Below, piece after piece: positions 27,427-36,107 of a DNA stretch of 64,000 bases. Positions within the stretch are counted from its first letter, which is position 1. Each line of letters starts with the position of its first letter. The translations under genes and the position numbers were made by a program. The stretch spans positions 496,001 to 560,000 of the forward strand of contig NZ_JAPWGL010000002.1 in the NCBI RefSeq assembly GCF_027213645.1, given 5' to 3'. The notes beneath the pieces were generated by a model. The model worked only from the letters and a program-made list of their open reading frames with translations, had not been told where the DNA came from and ran no database searches. Origin of the DNA: Pedobacter rhodius. Lineage in GTDB: Bacteria; Bacteroidota; Bacteroidia; Sphingobacteriales; Sphingobacteriaceae.

Positions 27427-28683
27427 TTAATTTTTGAATAAAACTTTAAAACAATGATTTTCCTGAAAGAAAGAATAGGTAACTGAAAAATTATAAAGGG
27501 TACAAATTTGTTTAATTATTGCAAGCCCCAGGCCCATACCCTCTGAAGACGCAGATTTAAAAAATCTGTCGAAATGCTGATCTGTTAACGAAAAATTCTT
27601 TCCTGAATTGATTATTTCTATAAAATCATTATCCAGATTTATAGTTATAAAACCTTTAGTATGATTGTATTTAACTGCGTTTCCGAGTAAATTATTTAAT
27701 AAAATATCGGCCAGATAACGGCTCATCTCTATTTCACAAGGTTTTAAATTGATATTTAAACTAAGATTTTCTTTCTTTAAAATTTCCTGGAATTGTCTGC
27801 ATTTTTCTGTAATTACTTCCCTAAAATCTACAAGCTGAACATCTGAAATTAAATTATTTTCAATTTTTGTTAATAGCAATAACGATTGGTTAAGTTTTGT
27901 TAAGCGATTAATGGCATTGTAAATATCTTCCATTAAAACACCTTGTCGTTCCGTAATCGGTCCTGCTTGCAATAGTGTATCGAGCTTAGAGTTTATTACC
28001 GCCAAAGGTGTCATCATTTCGTGCGAGGCATTATCAGTAAAATTCTTAAGCTCTTTGTAATCCTGCCTTACACGCAAAGCCATCTGAACTGCAGATGTAT
28101 TGAGTTCTTTAAATTCATCAACATCTGTAGAATTCAGCTTTATTTCACTCATTTTAACCAGATTGAAAGCCTTCATTTGTTCTAAAATAGCATAGAATGG
28201 CATCCATAACCGTTTTAAAACAAAGCGGTTTATCAAAATTAAACTCAGCAAAAGCAAACAAGTAACACCGAGTGTAATTAATAATATGATTTGAACTAAA
28301 TCATCTGCCTCCAACCTTGATTTGGTTATGGTAACTTCATATAAATTATTTCCCTGAACTAATGTTGTAATTAAACTCCTTCCAGGTTCTGATTCTTTCT
28401 CCTTTGAATTATAATAAGTGGTATTTTTAAAAAACCTGCTTTCTTTATCATCCCTGTTTAATAATTTATATTGAACTTGCTGGTCAAGAAAACTTGCAGG
28501 CAGCGGTAGTTTTTGATAGGTAGCAACATATTGTTTTATTTCATCTTCTTCTACTGTTAAATCTCTATCCAGTTTTTCCGTAAAAATAAAGTGAATAACC
28601 ACATAATAAATAATACCTGTAATTAACAATACGATCAGCGCCGTAATTAAGTTAACACGATTGTATCTGTCTGCTAATTTCAT
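27427..28683 (-). CDS. Sensor histidine kinase
   Basis: This 418-residue membrane kinase has transmembrane helices at about 10-33 and 131-151 enclosing a small periplasmic sensor of about 95 residues. The phosphoacceptor is H221 (NASHEMMTPLAV). The ATPase domain shows N, G1 (FFKSASSEGMGLGLAIIKQ) and related boxes to the C-terminus. Its ATG overlaps the stop of the response-regulator gene by 4 bases, so the two are translationally coupled. The signal is unknown. Confidence 0.93.
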   Translation of the reverse strand: MKLADRYNRVNLITALIVLLITGIIYYVVIHFIFTEKLDRDLTVEEDEIKQYVATYQKLPLPASFLDQQVQYKLLNRDDKESRFFKNTTYYNSKEKESEPGRSLITTLVQGNNLYEVTITKSRLEADDLVQIILLITLGVTCLLLLSLILINRFVLKRLWMPFYAILEQMKAFNLVKMSEIKLNSTDVDEFKELNTSAVQMALRVRQDYKELKNFTDNASHEMMTPLAVINSKLDTLLQAGPITERQGVLMEDIYNAINRLTKLNQSLLLLTKIENNLISDVQLVDFREVITEKCRQFQEILKKENLSLNINLKPCEIEMSRYLADILLNNLLGNAVKYNHTKGFITINLDNDFIEIINSGKNFSLTDQHFDRFFKSASSEGMGLGLAIIKQICTLYNFSVTYSFFQENHCFKVLFKN

Positions 28684-29357
28684 ACGTTACCAAACTTATA
28701 ACCAATACCATAAACAGATTGCAGGTAATCGCTTGCACCAGCCTCAATGATTTTTTTACGAAGATTTTTGATGTGCGTGTAAATAAAATCGAAATCGTCA
28801 GATATATCCATTTCATCGCCCCAAAGGTGCTCCGCAATTGCATTTTTGGTTACGACTTTCCCCTTATTCGAAAGGAAATAAATAAGCAAATCATATTCTT
28901 TTTTGGTTAGGGTTATAATTTGCCCTTTAACAGAAGTTTCCATTTTAGTAATGTCTACACTGATTTCATTAAAGGTGATAACATTATTACCATCGAACTT
29001 CTTTCTCCTTACAATAGCCGCTACCCTGGCTTTTAATTCTGATAAATGAAAAGGCTTAACCAAATAATCATCTGCACCTAAATCAAGTCCCGAAAGCTTA
29101 TCATCCAATGAATGCCTTGCTGAAATAATTAACACACCATCATTTTTTTTTAGTTTTTTTAGTTCCTTCAGCAAATTTAAGCCTTCCCCATCGGGTAAGC
29201 CTAAATCAAGCAGGATACAATCGTAACTATAAAGATTTATTTTTTCCGATGCAGCCAGATATGTTGATGCCGATTCGCAAATATTACCAACTTCGGTAAA
29301 GTAAGTCAGCATACTGTCCAGTAAGGACAGTTCGTCTTCAACTATCAGGATTTTCAT
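28680..29357 (-). CDS. OmpR-family response regulator
   Basis: This 225-residue protein has a receiver domain (1-120; acidic E7-D8, phosphoacceptor D51 in LLDLGLPDG, K102 in YLVKPF) and a winged-helix DNA-binding domain (about 128-225, with LTKKEYDLLIYFLSN and DFIYTHIKNLRKKI). It is the partner of the downstream kinase. The neighbouring PAP2 and TonB-receptor genes are candidate targets by location only. Confidence 0.95.
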   Translation of the reverse strand: MKILIVEDELSLLDSMLTYFTEVGNICESASTYLAASEKINLYSYDCILLDLGLPDGEGLNLLKELKKLKKNDGVLIISARHSLDDKLSGLDLGADDYLVKPFHLSELKARVAAIVRRKKFDGNNVITFNEISVDITKMETSVKGQIITLTKKEYDLLIYFLSNKGKVVTKNAIAEHLWGDEMDISDDFDFIYTHIKNLRKKIIEAGASDYLQSVYGIGYKFGNV

Positions 29358-29435
29358 TTATGTAAAATAGCAAATTAAATACGATATTAGAATTGAAATC
29401 TGTAGGAATATTGAAGCCTATTTTATATGATTGAT

Positions 29436-29512
29436 AAGATTCCCGCAGGCGCGAGAACGACGATTTGAAGGAGTTATAGAAAATAAGTTTTTGCACCCTG
29501 CTATCCGGCATA
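29436..29512. repeat. Dispersed intergenic repeat, copy 1 of a local pair
   Basis: It starts AAGATTCCCGCAGGCGCGAG, continues with ACGACGATTTGAAGG, and ends TTTTTGCACCCTGCTATCCGGCAT. The first part is the repeat family seen at 14511 and 24167; the last part also occurs in the copy at 29626-29718. Confidence 0.55.
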
Positions 29513-29625
29513 GGAAATGATGGAAGGAAAAACGTTAAAGCTTTGAACAAACTTTCAACTTACCGGCGACCTGCCTGATCAAGACTGTACCCAAGCGAAA
29601 CACAACAATCTATCTAAAGCATTAT

Positions 29626-29718
29626 GATCCCCGCCTGCCTGCCTGTGGAAGGCAGGCGCAAGCATGACGGTTTGAGGTGAACAGGTATAAGGGGTTTTTG
29701 CATCCTTTTACCTGGCAT
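29626..29718. repeat. Dispersed intergenic repeat, copy 2 of a local pair
   Basis: It contains a GCCTGCC/GGCAGGC stem, then GCGCAAGCATGACGGTTTGAGG and TTTTTGCATCCTTTTACCTGGCAT, matching copy 1 in the same order. Confidence 0.55.
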
Positions 29719-29791
29719 CACCATTTAATAAACTTTTGAAATATAATCAACCCATTCTTGAAAATAAAAAGCGGAGCCAACTTATATTAAA

Positions 29792-32077
29792 TTATTTTTT
29801 CGGTTTCGCCGACATGTAAAAAGTTAGCTTTCCGCCGTTGATAATGTCGCTATGTTTGATCTGATGATTGCTAATTTCCTTTCCATTAAGCAGCACTTTC
29901 TCAACATAAACATTTCTATCACTTTGTTTAATCGCTTCAATGGTAAATGTTTTTCCATTCTCTAAGTTTAAAACAGCGTTGCTAATCAACGGGCTTCCCA
30001 AAGAATAATCATCAGAACCAGGCGACACCGGATAAAAGCCCAACGATGAAAACATATACCAGGCACTCATTTGTCCGCAATCATCGTTACCGCCTAAACC
30101 GTCGGCTGTTGGCTTGTATTGCATGTTTAAAATATGACGGATTTGTGCCTGACCTTTATAAGCATTATCTGTCCAGTTGTATAAATAAGCGACGTGGTGC
30201 GCAGGTTCGTTACCATGAACATAACCGCCGATAATGCCTTCGCGGGTAATGTCTTCCGTATGGGCAAAGAATTCATCTGGCAAGTGCATGCTGAATAAGG
30301 AATCTAACCGAGCAGCGAATTTTTTCTTGCCACCCATAACTTCGACCATCGCCGACGGATCATGAGGTACAAAAAAACTATAGTTCCAGCTATTGCCTTC
30401 AATAAAACCTTGTCCTTCAGTATCTTTCGGGTCAAAAGCTTTTTTAAAGGTTCCGTCAGCCAGTTTTGGGCGCATAAAACCTGAAGCCGCGTCATAGTTA
30501 TTTCTCCAGTTGCCGGAGCGTTTAATAAACTCGTTGTAGATAGCTGTACGATTCAGCTTTTTTGCCAGTTGTGCGATGGCCCAGTCATCGTAAGCATATT
30601 CCAAAGTATTGGAAACCGAAACCCCACTTCTTTCAGCTGGTATGTAGCCTAAATCCATATAATAACCTATGCCTTCATAATCGCGGTGTTTTGCGGTAGT
30701 AACACAGGCATCTAAAGCTTTATTTGGATCACCATTATAAGTACCTTTTACAATCGCATCAGCAATTACTGAAACGCTGTGGTAACCACTCATGCACCAA
30801 TTATCATTTGCATAGTGCGACCAGATTGGTAACATATGTAAACTGCTTTGATCATAATGTGCCATCATCGATTTCACCATATCATTACTTCGGCCCGGCT
30901 GCATGATATTAAAAAAAGGATGCAGGGCTCTATAAGTATCCCAAAGGGAAAAAGTTGTGTAATTGGTAAAACCATCAGCTTTGTGAACGCCCTGATCTAA
31001 GCCTTTATATTCGCCATTTACATCTGTATAAGTTGTCGGATTAATAAAAGCATGGTAAAGGGCCGTATAAAAATTGATTTTATTATTATTTGAGGTCGTT
31101 ACCTGAATCTTATTCAGCTCCTTATTCCAGGTAGATTGTGCCTGTGCCTTAACTTTATCAAAATCCCAGCCTGAAATTTCTGCACGCATGTTTTGCAGAG
31201 CATTTTCCTGGCTCACCGGCGATAAGGCAAATTTGATTTTTACCTGTTCACCTTCCTGCGTGTCAAAATCGAAGAACATTTTTATTTTCTTTCCGGCAAT
31301 TTCGGGGAAGTTTTTATCCTGATTAAACTTACCCCAGAAACCACGGTAAGCTTGCTTCGGATCGTAGCTTTTACGCCCGTAACTTTTAAAAGGCTTTGAA
31401 AAACTCATGGCAAAGTAAACTGTTCTCGTCCTCGCCCACCCGTTCGTCTGGCGATAGCCGGTAACCAAAGTATCATTAACCACCCGAACATATGTCCAAA
31501 CCGTTTTTTCTTCATAGTTGTAAATTCCGGCCATTAAATCTAAAATCAGATGCGATTGATCGGACTTCGGAAAAGTATACCGATGCATACCTACCCGGTT
31601 TGTAGCTGTAAGTTCAGCAAGAATATTATCATCATCTAATTTTACTTTGTAATAACCAGCCTCTGCAACTTCATTAGCATGCGTATAAGCAGAACGATAG
31701 CCTGATTTAGGATCGGCAGCGGTACCAGGGTTCATTTGTAACTTACCTTGAGTTGGCATGATCAAAAAATCACCTAAATCTGAGTGACCTGTACCACTGA
31801 AATGGGTATGGCTAAAACCTGTTATCGTTTTATCTTCATATTTATAGCCTGCACAGTATTTATAAACATCGCCATTGTATTTACCGTTTACTTCGTAAGA
31901 TAAAGTATCGGTTTCAGGGCTTAACTGCACTGCACCAAAAGGCACGGTTGCGCCGGGATAAGTATGCCCCATTTTCGATGTACCAATAATCGGTTTAACG
32001 TACTGCACTAAATTCTGCTGTGCAGATACGGTAAAGGCAGCGAACAGGAGACAAGACAGGATAAGTTTTTTAATCAT
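29792..32077 (-). CDS. GH92 exo-alpha-mannosidase
   Basis: This 761-residue exported enzyme has a signal peptide ending VSAQQ. It carries the classical GH92 features: FSHTHFSGTGHSDLGDF in the N-terminal beta-sandwich, catalytic acid E624 (HGNEPAHHVAYLYNW) and the base motif GGNDDCGQMSAWYMF. Family members remove alpha-1,2/1,3/1,4/1,6-mannose from N-glycans, mannans or GPI glycans. It stands alone, without a SusCD, and a LacI-type half motif (32152-32165) lies upstream. It could therefore work together with the 1-24 kb locus, but this is not certain. Confidence 0.93.
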   Translation of the reverse strand: MIKKLILSCLLFAAFTVSAQQNLVQYVKPIIGTSKMGHTYPGATVPFGAVQLSPETDTLSYEVNGKYNGDVYKYCAGYKYEDKTITGFSHTHFSGTGHSDLGDFLIMPTQGKLQMNPGTAADPKSGYRSAYTHANEVAEAGYYKVKLDDDNILAELTATNRVGMHRYTFPKSDQSHLILDLMAGIYNYEEKTVWTYVRVVNDTLVTGYRQTNGWARTRTVYFAMSFSKPFKSYGRKSYDPKQAYRGFWGKFNQDKNFPEIAGKKIKMFFDFDTQEGEQVKIKFALSPVSQENALQNMRAEISGWDFDKVKAQAQSTWNKELNKIQVTTSNNNKINFYTALYHAFINPTTYTDVNGEYKGLDQGVHKADGFTNYTTFSLWDTYRALHPFFNIMQPGRSNDMVKSMMAHYDQSSLHMLPIWSHYANDNWCMSGYHSVSVIADAIVKGTYNGDPNKALDACVTTAKHRDYEGIGYYMDLGYIPAERSGVSVSNTLEYAYDDWAIAQLAKKLNRTAIYNEFIKRSGNWRNNYDAASGFMRPKLADGTFKKAFDPKDTEGQGFIEGNSWNYSFFVPHDPSAMVEVMGGKKKFAARLDSLFSMHLPDEFFAHTEDITREGIIGGYVHGNEPAHHVAYLYNWTDNAYKGQAQIRHILNMQYKPTADGLGGNDDCGQMSAWYMFSSLGFYPVSPGSDDYSLGSPLISNAVLNLENGKTFTIEAIKQSDRNVYVEKVLLNGKEISNHQIKHSDIINGGKLTFYMSAKPKK

Positions 32078-32151
32078 ATCAATTTAAAATTTAACTTATT
32101 TTTCAGAATTCAGATGGTATCAATTTAAAAATAAATCTATTAAATTATAAA

Positions 32152-32165
32152 ACTAAATCGTTTAA
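32152..32165. promoter_or_regulatory. Possible LacI-type operator upstream of the second GH92
   Basis: ACTAAATCGTTTA repeats 13 consecutive bases of motif B copy 2 and contains AANCGNTT. It lies 75-90 bases upstream of the minus-strand GH92 start and also before mnmA. The downstream half of motif B is absent. Confidence 0.35.
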
Positions 32166-32210
32166 CCCACATAAAAAATACAAATGGCTTTTTACAAGTG
32201 ACTGACGGGC

Positions 32211-32245
32211 TTTGAAAAATATGAGGTAAATAAATCTTATTTTTG
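32211..32245 (+). promoter_or_regulatory. mnmA: Bacteroidota-type promoter of mnmA
   Basis: TTTG at 32211-32214 and TATTTTTG at 32238-32245 match the -33 and -7 boxes of Bacteroidota housekeeping promoters, with the spacing at the long end. The ATG is 17 bases after the -7 box. Confidence 0.5.
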
Positions 32246-32262
32246 CAACCAATAGTTTTAAA

Positions 32263-33354
32263 ATGAGTAAACACGGTAGAATTCTGGTAGCCATGAGTGG
32301 CGGGGTTGACAGTTCAGTAGCAGCAGTAATGTTGCATGAGCAGGGTTATGAAGTTATCGGTTTGACGATGAAAACCTGGGACTATGCCTCTTCGGGCGGA
32401 AGCAGCAAAGAAACGGGTTGCTGCTCGTTGGATAGCATTAATGATGCCCGTACACTCGCCGTAAACTATGGTTTTCCGCATTATATTTTAGATATCCGTG
32501 ATGAATTTGGCGATTATGTAATCGATAACTTCGTTGACGAATATTTGGCCGGCAGAACACCAAATCCCTGCGTTTTGTGCAATACCCACATTAAATGGGA
32601 AGCTTTATTAAAACGGGCCAATAAATTGGACTGCGAGTTTATTGCTACCGGGCATTATGCAAATATCCGCCAGCAAGACAGCGGCCGTTATGTAATCTCA
32701 AAAGGTAAAGACGAAAATAAAGATCAATCTTACGTGCTGTGGGGTGTTTCCCAGGAAAACCTTTCCCGTACAAAATTTCCCTTGGGTAGTTTTGCAAAAT
32801 CTGAAATCAGGCAAATGGCTCTTGATATGGGGCAGGAAGAACTGGCTAAAAAATCTGAGAGTTATGAAATCTGTTTCGTTCCGGATAATGATTACCGTGC
32901 GTTCTTAAAACATAAAGTTGAAGATTTAGAAGACAGGGTTGCCGGCGGTAATTTCATTTTAAGCAATGGAATGGTGGTTGGTCAGCACAAAGGTTATCCT
33001 TTTTACACCATCGGTCAGCGTAAAGGATTAGGTGTCGCTTTTGGTGAACCGATGTTTGTTACGCAGATTTTACCGGAAAGCAATACTGTTGTTTTAGGAA
33101 AAGCCGATGAGTTGGAACGCAGAGAAGCAATGGTTCGTAATGTAAACCTTGTTAAATATGCAAGTATTGAAGAACCAATGAACGACGTAATTACCAAAAT
33201 CCGTTATAAAGATGCGGGCATGTTAAGTACAATTGTTCAGGAAAAAGATAAAATGCGTGTGGTATTTGACCACAATGTTTCTGCTATCGCACCCGGACAA
33301 TCTGCTGTTTTTTACGAAGGCAATGATTTACTCGGTGGTGGTTTCTTAGTTTAA
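32263..33354 (+). CDS. mnmA: tRNA-specific 2-thiouridylase MnmA
   Basis: This 363-residue cytoplasmic enzyme adds sulfur to U34 of tRNAs for Lys, Glu and Gln. It shows the PP-loop ATP site (AMSGGVDSSVAAVML, residues 9-23), the catalytic cysteines C103 (GRTPNPCVLCN) and C204 (SYEICFVPD), and the C-terminal beta-barrel (IGQRKGLG onward). Length is normal. It is a single gene with its own promoter and is convergent with the glutathione peroxidase gene. Confidence 0.97.
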   Translation: MSKHGRILVAMSGGVDSSVAAVMLHEQGYEVIGLTMKTWDYASSGGSSKETGCCSLDSINDARTLAVNYGFPHYILDIRDEFGDYVIDNFVDEYLAGRTPNPCVLCNTHIKWEALLKRANKLDCEFIATGHYANIRQQDSGRYVISKGKDENKDQSYVLWGVSQENLSRTKFPLGSFAKSEIRQMALDMGQEELAKKSESYEICFVPDNDYRAFLKHKVEDLEDRVAGGNFILSNGMVVGQHKGYPFYTIGQRKGLGVAFGEPMFVTQILPESNTVVLGKADELERREAMVRNVNLVKYASIEEPMNDVITKIRYKDAGMLSTIVQEKDKMRVVFDHNVSAIAPGQSAVFYEGNDLLGGGFLV

Positions 33355-33379
33355 GTGGCAGAAAACCCTCGTAAATGGA

Positions 33380-33428
33380 AATGTAATATGGATGATGGAA
33401 AGTACGTATCCATCATCCATATTACATT
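33380..33428. terminator. 20-bp perfect inverted repeat between mnmA and gpx
   Basis: AATGTAATATGGATGATGGA (33380-33399) and its exact reverse complement (33409-33428) flank a 9-base loop. The position between convergent genes suits a bidirectional terminator, although the T-tracts are weak (ATACATTTTC). Confidence 0.5.
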
Positions 33429-33438
33429 ATACATTTTC

Positions 33439-33954
33439 TTACAGGTTCTTTACAATTGCTTCGTCAGTAGGTTTTGTTTTTGAACGAAAACGGTGAACTA
33501 ACTCCCCTTTTTCATTAATCAGGAATTTTTCAAAGTTCCATTTAATGTCACCCTGCTCTTCTGTGTTCGTTTGCGTAGTAAGATACTTAAATAAAGGGCT
33601 GATATCATCACCTTTTACGCTGCTCTTCTCTGCTAATAAAAATGAAACATTGTATTTTCCGGTGCAAAATTCTTTGATTTCAGCATTCGTAGAAAATTCC
33701 TGTCCGCCAAAATTACCTGCCGGAAAGCCAATTAATACAACTTTTTTACCATACTGCTTTTGAAGTTTTTCTAAATCTTCGTATTGGGGTGTGAAACCAC
33801 ATTTTGAAGCGGTGTTAACAATCAGGATTTTTTTCCCTTTAAATTTTGAAAGTTTAACTTCTTTACCATCAATGGTTTTGAAGCTGAAATCGTAAACATT
33901 TTTTGGTGGTGTCGACACTAAAAAGTTTAATAGGATTAGGATTGTGTTTATCAT
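33439..33954 (-). CDS. Glutathione/thiol peroxidase, possibly exported
   Basis: The frame extends to 33987, but the ATG at 33954 gives a typical hydrophobic N-terminus (MINTILILLNFLVST) and a 171-residue protein; this start is preferred. The family features are NTASKCGFTPQY with peroxidatic C52, FGGQEF containing the catalytic Gln, and WNFEKFLI containing the Trp/Asn of the active tetrad. A second Cys in EFCTGKY may resolve via thioredoxin. The usual FPCNQFGGQE reads FPAGNFGGQE here. It reduces hydrogen or lipid peroxides. Confidence 0.9.
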   Translation of the reverse strand: MINTILILLNFLVSTPPKNVYDFSFKTIDGKEVKLSKFKGKKILIVNTASKCGFTPQYEDLEKLQKQYGKKVVLIGFPAGNFGGQEFSTNAEIKEFCTGKYNVSFLLAEKSSVKGDDISPLFKYLTTQTNTEEQGDIKWNFEKFLINEKGELVHRFRSKTKPTDEAIVKNL

Positions 33955-34104
33955 CGTTTTTAATTTTATATACGAATATATACACAAATAGTTTTTGGTG
34001 ATGTATTTTGGGTGTCATTAAATTATAAACATGTAATAAATTGGACGTAAACTAAAAGCCTAATCAAAACGTTCTAAAAAGACATCAACACCTCTTCTAC
34101 CCGA

Positions 34105-34821
34105 ATGAAAGTTTTCCATTTCTTTTTACTGATGCTTATTACGCAGATCACATTTGCTCAAAAAACATTCTTGTTTCCAAAAATAAAAACGCAAGGTGTT
34201 TCAATTGAGCAACTTACCCCTGAGGGTTGGACAATATTGGAAAAAGCAAACGGAGATTTAAACAATGATGGTTCTGATGATTTAGCAATCATTTTTGAGT
34301 CTGATAAAATTACAGACGAAACGAGAACTTATGGTGATAATAATTCAGCCATTATTAAAGAAACTCAAAAACCCCGTATTCTGGCCATATTTTTCAGGGA
34401 GAATTCGTCCGGAAATTATCGTTTATCAATTCAAAATAATGATTTCATTTTACGTGCGAGGGAAGGCGGTAAAATTGGCGACCCGCTTAACCAGATTTCG
34501 ATTAAAGATCAGCAATTATATCTACGGTTTCAGGGCGGTGCCGAATGGCGCTGGGAATTGGGTTATACTTTCAAATTTGAAAACAAAGACTGGTTTTTAA
34601 CCAGTGCCATAAATTTGTATTTCAATCAAAATACAGGTGATATGACCGAAAGGGTTTATGATTTTAAAACCCGCGAACTATTTACAACTACAGGTAATTT
34701 GCATAGCAGAGCCGTCGCAAATCGAACAACAAGTGAAGTGCTGTATTTTTCCCAATTAAGAACTTTTAAAACATTTAAAAAACCCTGGGCCTGGGAAATT
34801 ATGCCGGATGTTTATTTGTGA
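34105..34821 (+). CDS. Secreted protein of unknown function with an FG-GAP-like motif
   Basis: This 238-residue protein has a signal peptide (MKVFHFFLLMLITQITFAQ). Near residue 50 it carries GDLNNDGSDDLAIIFES, resembling the calcium-binding loop of an FG-GAP/integrin-type repeat. The rest is rich in beta-strands with many aromatic residues (LYLRFQGGAEWRWELGYTFKFENKDWF). Such proteins occur in other Bacteroidota as uncharacterised secreted proteins. It stands alone between convergent and divergent housekeeping genes and no function is assigned. Confidence 0.7.
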   Translation: MKVFHFFLLMLITQITFAQKTFLFPKIKTQGVSIEQLTPEGWTILEKANGDLNNDGSDDLAIIFESDKITDETRTYGDNNSAIIKETQKPRILAIFFRENSSGNYRLSIQNNDFILRAREGGKIGDPLNQISIKDQQLYLRFQGGAEWRWELGYTFKFENKDWFLTSAINLYFNQNTGDMTERVYDFKTRELFTTTGNLHSRAVANRTTSEVLYFSQLRTFKTFKKPWAWEIMPDVYL

Positions 34822-34833
34822 TCATAAAGTCGT

Positions 34834-34851
34834 CATCCGATCTATCGGATG
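34834..34851. terminator. Hairpin between convergent genes
   Basis: CATCCGAT-CT-ATCGGATG is a perfect 8-bp stem in the 41-base gap between two convergent genes. It begins GTCGTCATCC, like the dispersed repeats elsewhere in the window. No T-tract is present. Confidence 0.35.
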
Positions 34852-34862
34852 CGAGCTGTTTA

Positions 34863-36056
34863 TTAAATATGCTGCGCAATTACAAAACCACTGGCCCAGG
34901 CCCATTGGAAATTATAACCACCCAACCAGCCTGTAACATCTAAACATTCTCCGCCGAAAAACAGGTTTGGAATTTTCCTGCATTCTAACGTTTTAGAAGA
35001 AATTTCATTGGTATCAATTCCGCCACGCATTACTTCGGCCTTATCGTAACCTTTATCACCTGCCGGTTTAACCTTAAAATTGTGAATGGTTTGTTCAATT
35101 AATCCAATTTCCGTATTCGTTAAAGAGGCCACGGTTTTACTTAAGGGCAAAAATTTTCCTAACGCATCGGTAAATTTCCTGGTGTAGAAACGATTCAAAA
35201 AAGTTGATAAAAGTGTTTTTCCGCTGATTTTACGTTCCTCTTCTAAAAGGGAAACGATATTGTGGTTGGGCAACAAATTCAGGTTAATCTCTTTTCCCTT
35301 TCGCCAAAAGGAAGATATCTGTAAAACTGCAGGTCCGCTTAAGCCCCAATGGGTAAACAAAATATGTTCTTCAAAAGAAATTTTATCATTACTTACTTCA
35401 CAAAAAACTGAGTTTCCTGATAGTTGTGCAAACCATTCTTCATCCTTTCCCGTAATGGTTAAAGGAACCAGAGCAGGGGCTGTTTCTACGATTTTTAAAT
35501 TATGTTTACGGGCAAAACGCAATGCAAAATCAGTAGCACCCATTTTTGGAATAGGCAATCCGCCAGTTGCAATAACCAGCTTTTCAGCGGTTAGCACAAT
35601 CTTTTTACCATTCTTTTCATAAGTAACTTTGAAACCATCAGCTGTAATTTCGATGTCTTTAACATCGGCATTGCACCTGATTTCCTGACCAAAATCTTCA
35701 CAAATCGAAGTGAAAACCTGCACCACATCCCTAGCATTTTTAGCATCAGGAAACAATTGCCCTAAAGTTTTTTCCTTACCATGAATGCCATAGGTTTCAA
35801 AAAAATTGATGGTATCGTCAACCGTCCACTGTGTAAAAGAAGATTTAATGAAATGTGGATTTGCAGAGATAAATTGCTCCGCTGATGCGAATTGGTTGGT
35901 ATAGTTACAGCGGCCGCCGCCAGAAATCAAAATCTTGGCACCGGGTTTTTCATTCTTTTCGAGCACAATTACTTTCTTACCCAGGTAGCCCGCCTGCACC
36001 GCACACATCAATCCACAGGCACCTGCCCCAATAATTATTGCATCAGCATTCATCAA
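34863..36056 (-). CDS. HI0933-family FAD-dependent oxidoreductase
   Basis: This 397-residue flavoprotein has an N-terminal dinucleotide-binding fold (IIGAGACGLMCAVQAGYLGKK, then LEKNEKPGAKILISGGGRCNYTN), a middle substrate domain, and the C-terminal FAD-contact motif FFGGECLDVTGWLGGYNFQWAWASG. This is the BaiN/HI0933-type family, annotated as aminoacetone oxidase or NAD(P)/FAD-dependent oxidoreductase. The physiological substrate is not known. It is divergent from purK with about 50 bases between starts. Confidence 0.9.
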   Translation of the reverse strand: MMNADAIIIGAGACGLMCAVQAGYLGKKVIVLEKNEKPGAKILISGGGRCNYTNQFASAEQFISANPHFIKSSFTQWTVDDTINFFETYGIHGKEKTLGQLFPDAKNARDVVQVFTSICEDFGQEIRCNADVKDIEITADGFKVTYEKNGKKIVLTAEKLVIATGGLPIPKMGATDFALRFARKHNLKIVETAPALVPLTITGKDEEWFAQLSGNSVFCEVSNDKISFEEHILFTHWGLSGPAVLQISSFWRKGKEINLNLLPNHNIVSLLEEERKISGKTLLSTFLNRFYTRKFTDALGKFLPLSKTVASLTNTEIGLIEQTIHNFKVKPAGDKGYDKAEVMRGGIDTNEISSKTLECRKIPNLFFGGECLDVTGWLGGYNFQWAWASGFVIAQHI

Positions 36057-36072
36057 TAAAATTTATTATGGT

Positions 36073-36080
36073 TACTTTTG
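36073..36080 (+). promoter_or_regulatory. purK: -7 promoter box of purK
   Basis: TACTTTTG matches TAnnTTTG and lies 27 bases before the purK ATG at 36108. No clear -33 box is seen. Confidence 0.45.
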
Positions 36081-36107
36081 TGCAAAAATAGCATTATTTT
36101 CAAGCGC

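Larger units (their letters stand above)
29358..29791. other. Gene-free gap with two copies of a repeat element
   Basis: No gene is seen. Two diverged copies of one element occur at about 29436-29512 and 29626-29718. The first 60 bases should hold the promoter of the response regulator. Confidence 0.6.

Noticed and set aside
36078-36107. TTG start for purK
   Set aside because: It lies in the TACTTTTG promoter box, and ATG 36108 begins the conserved protein.
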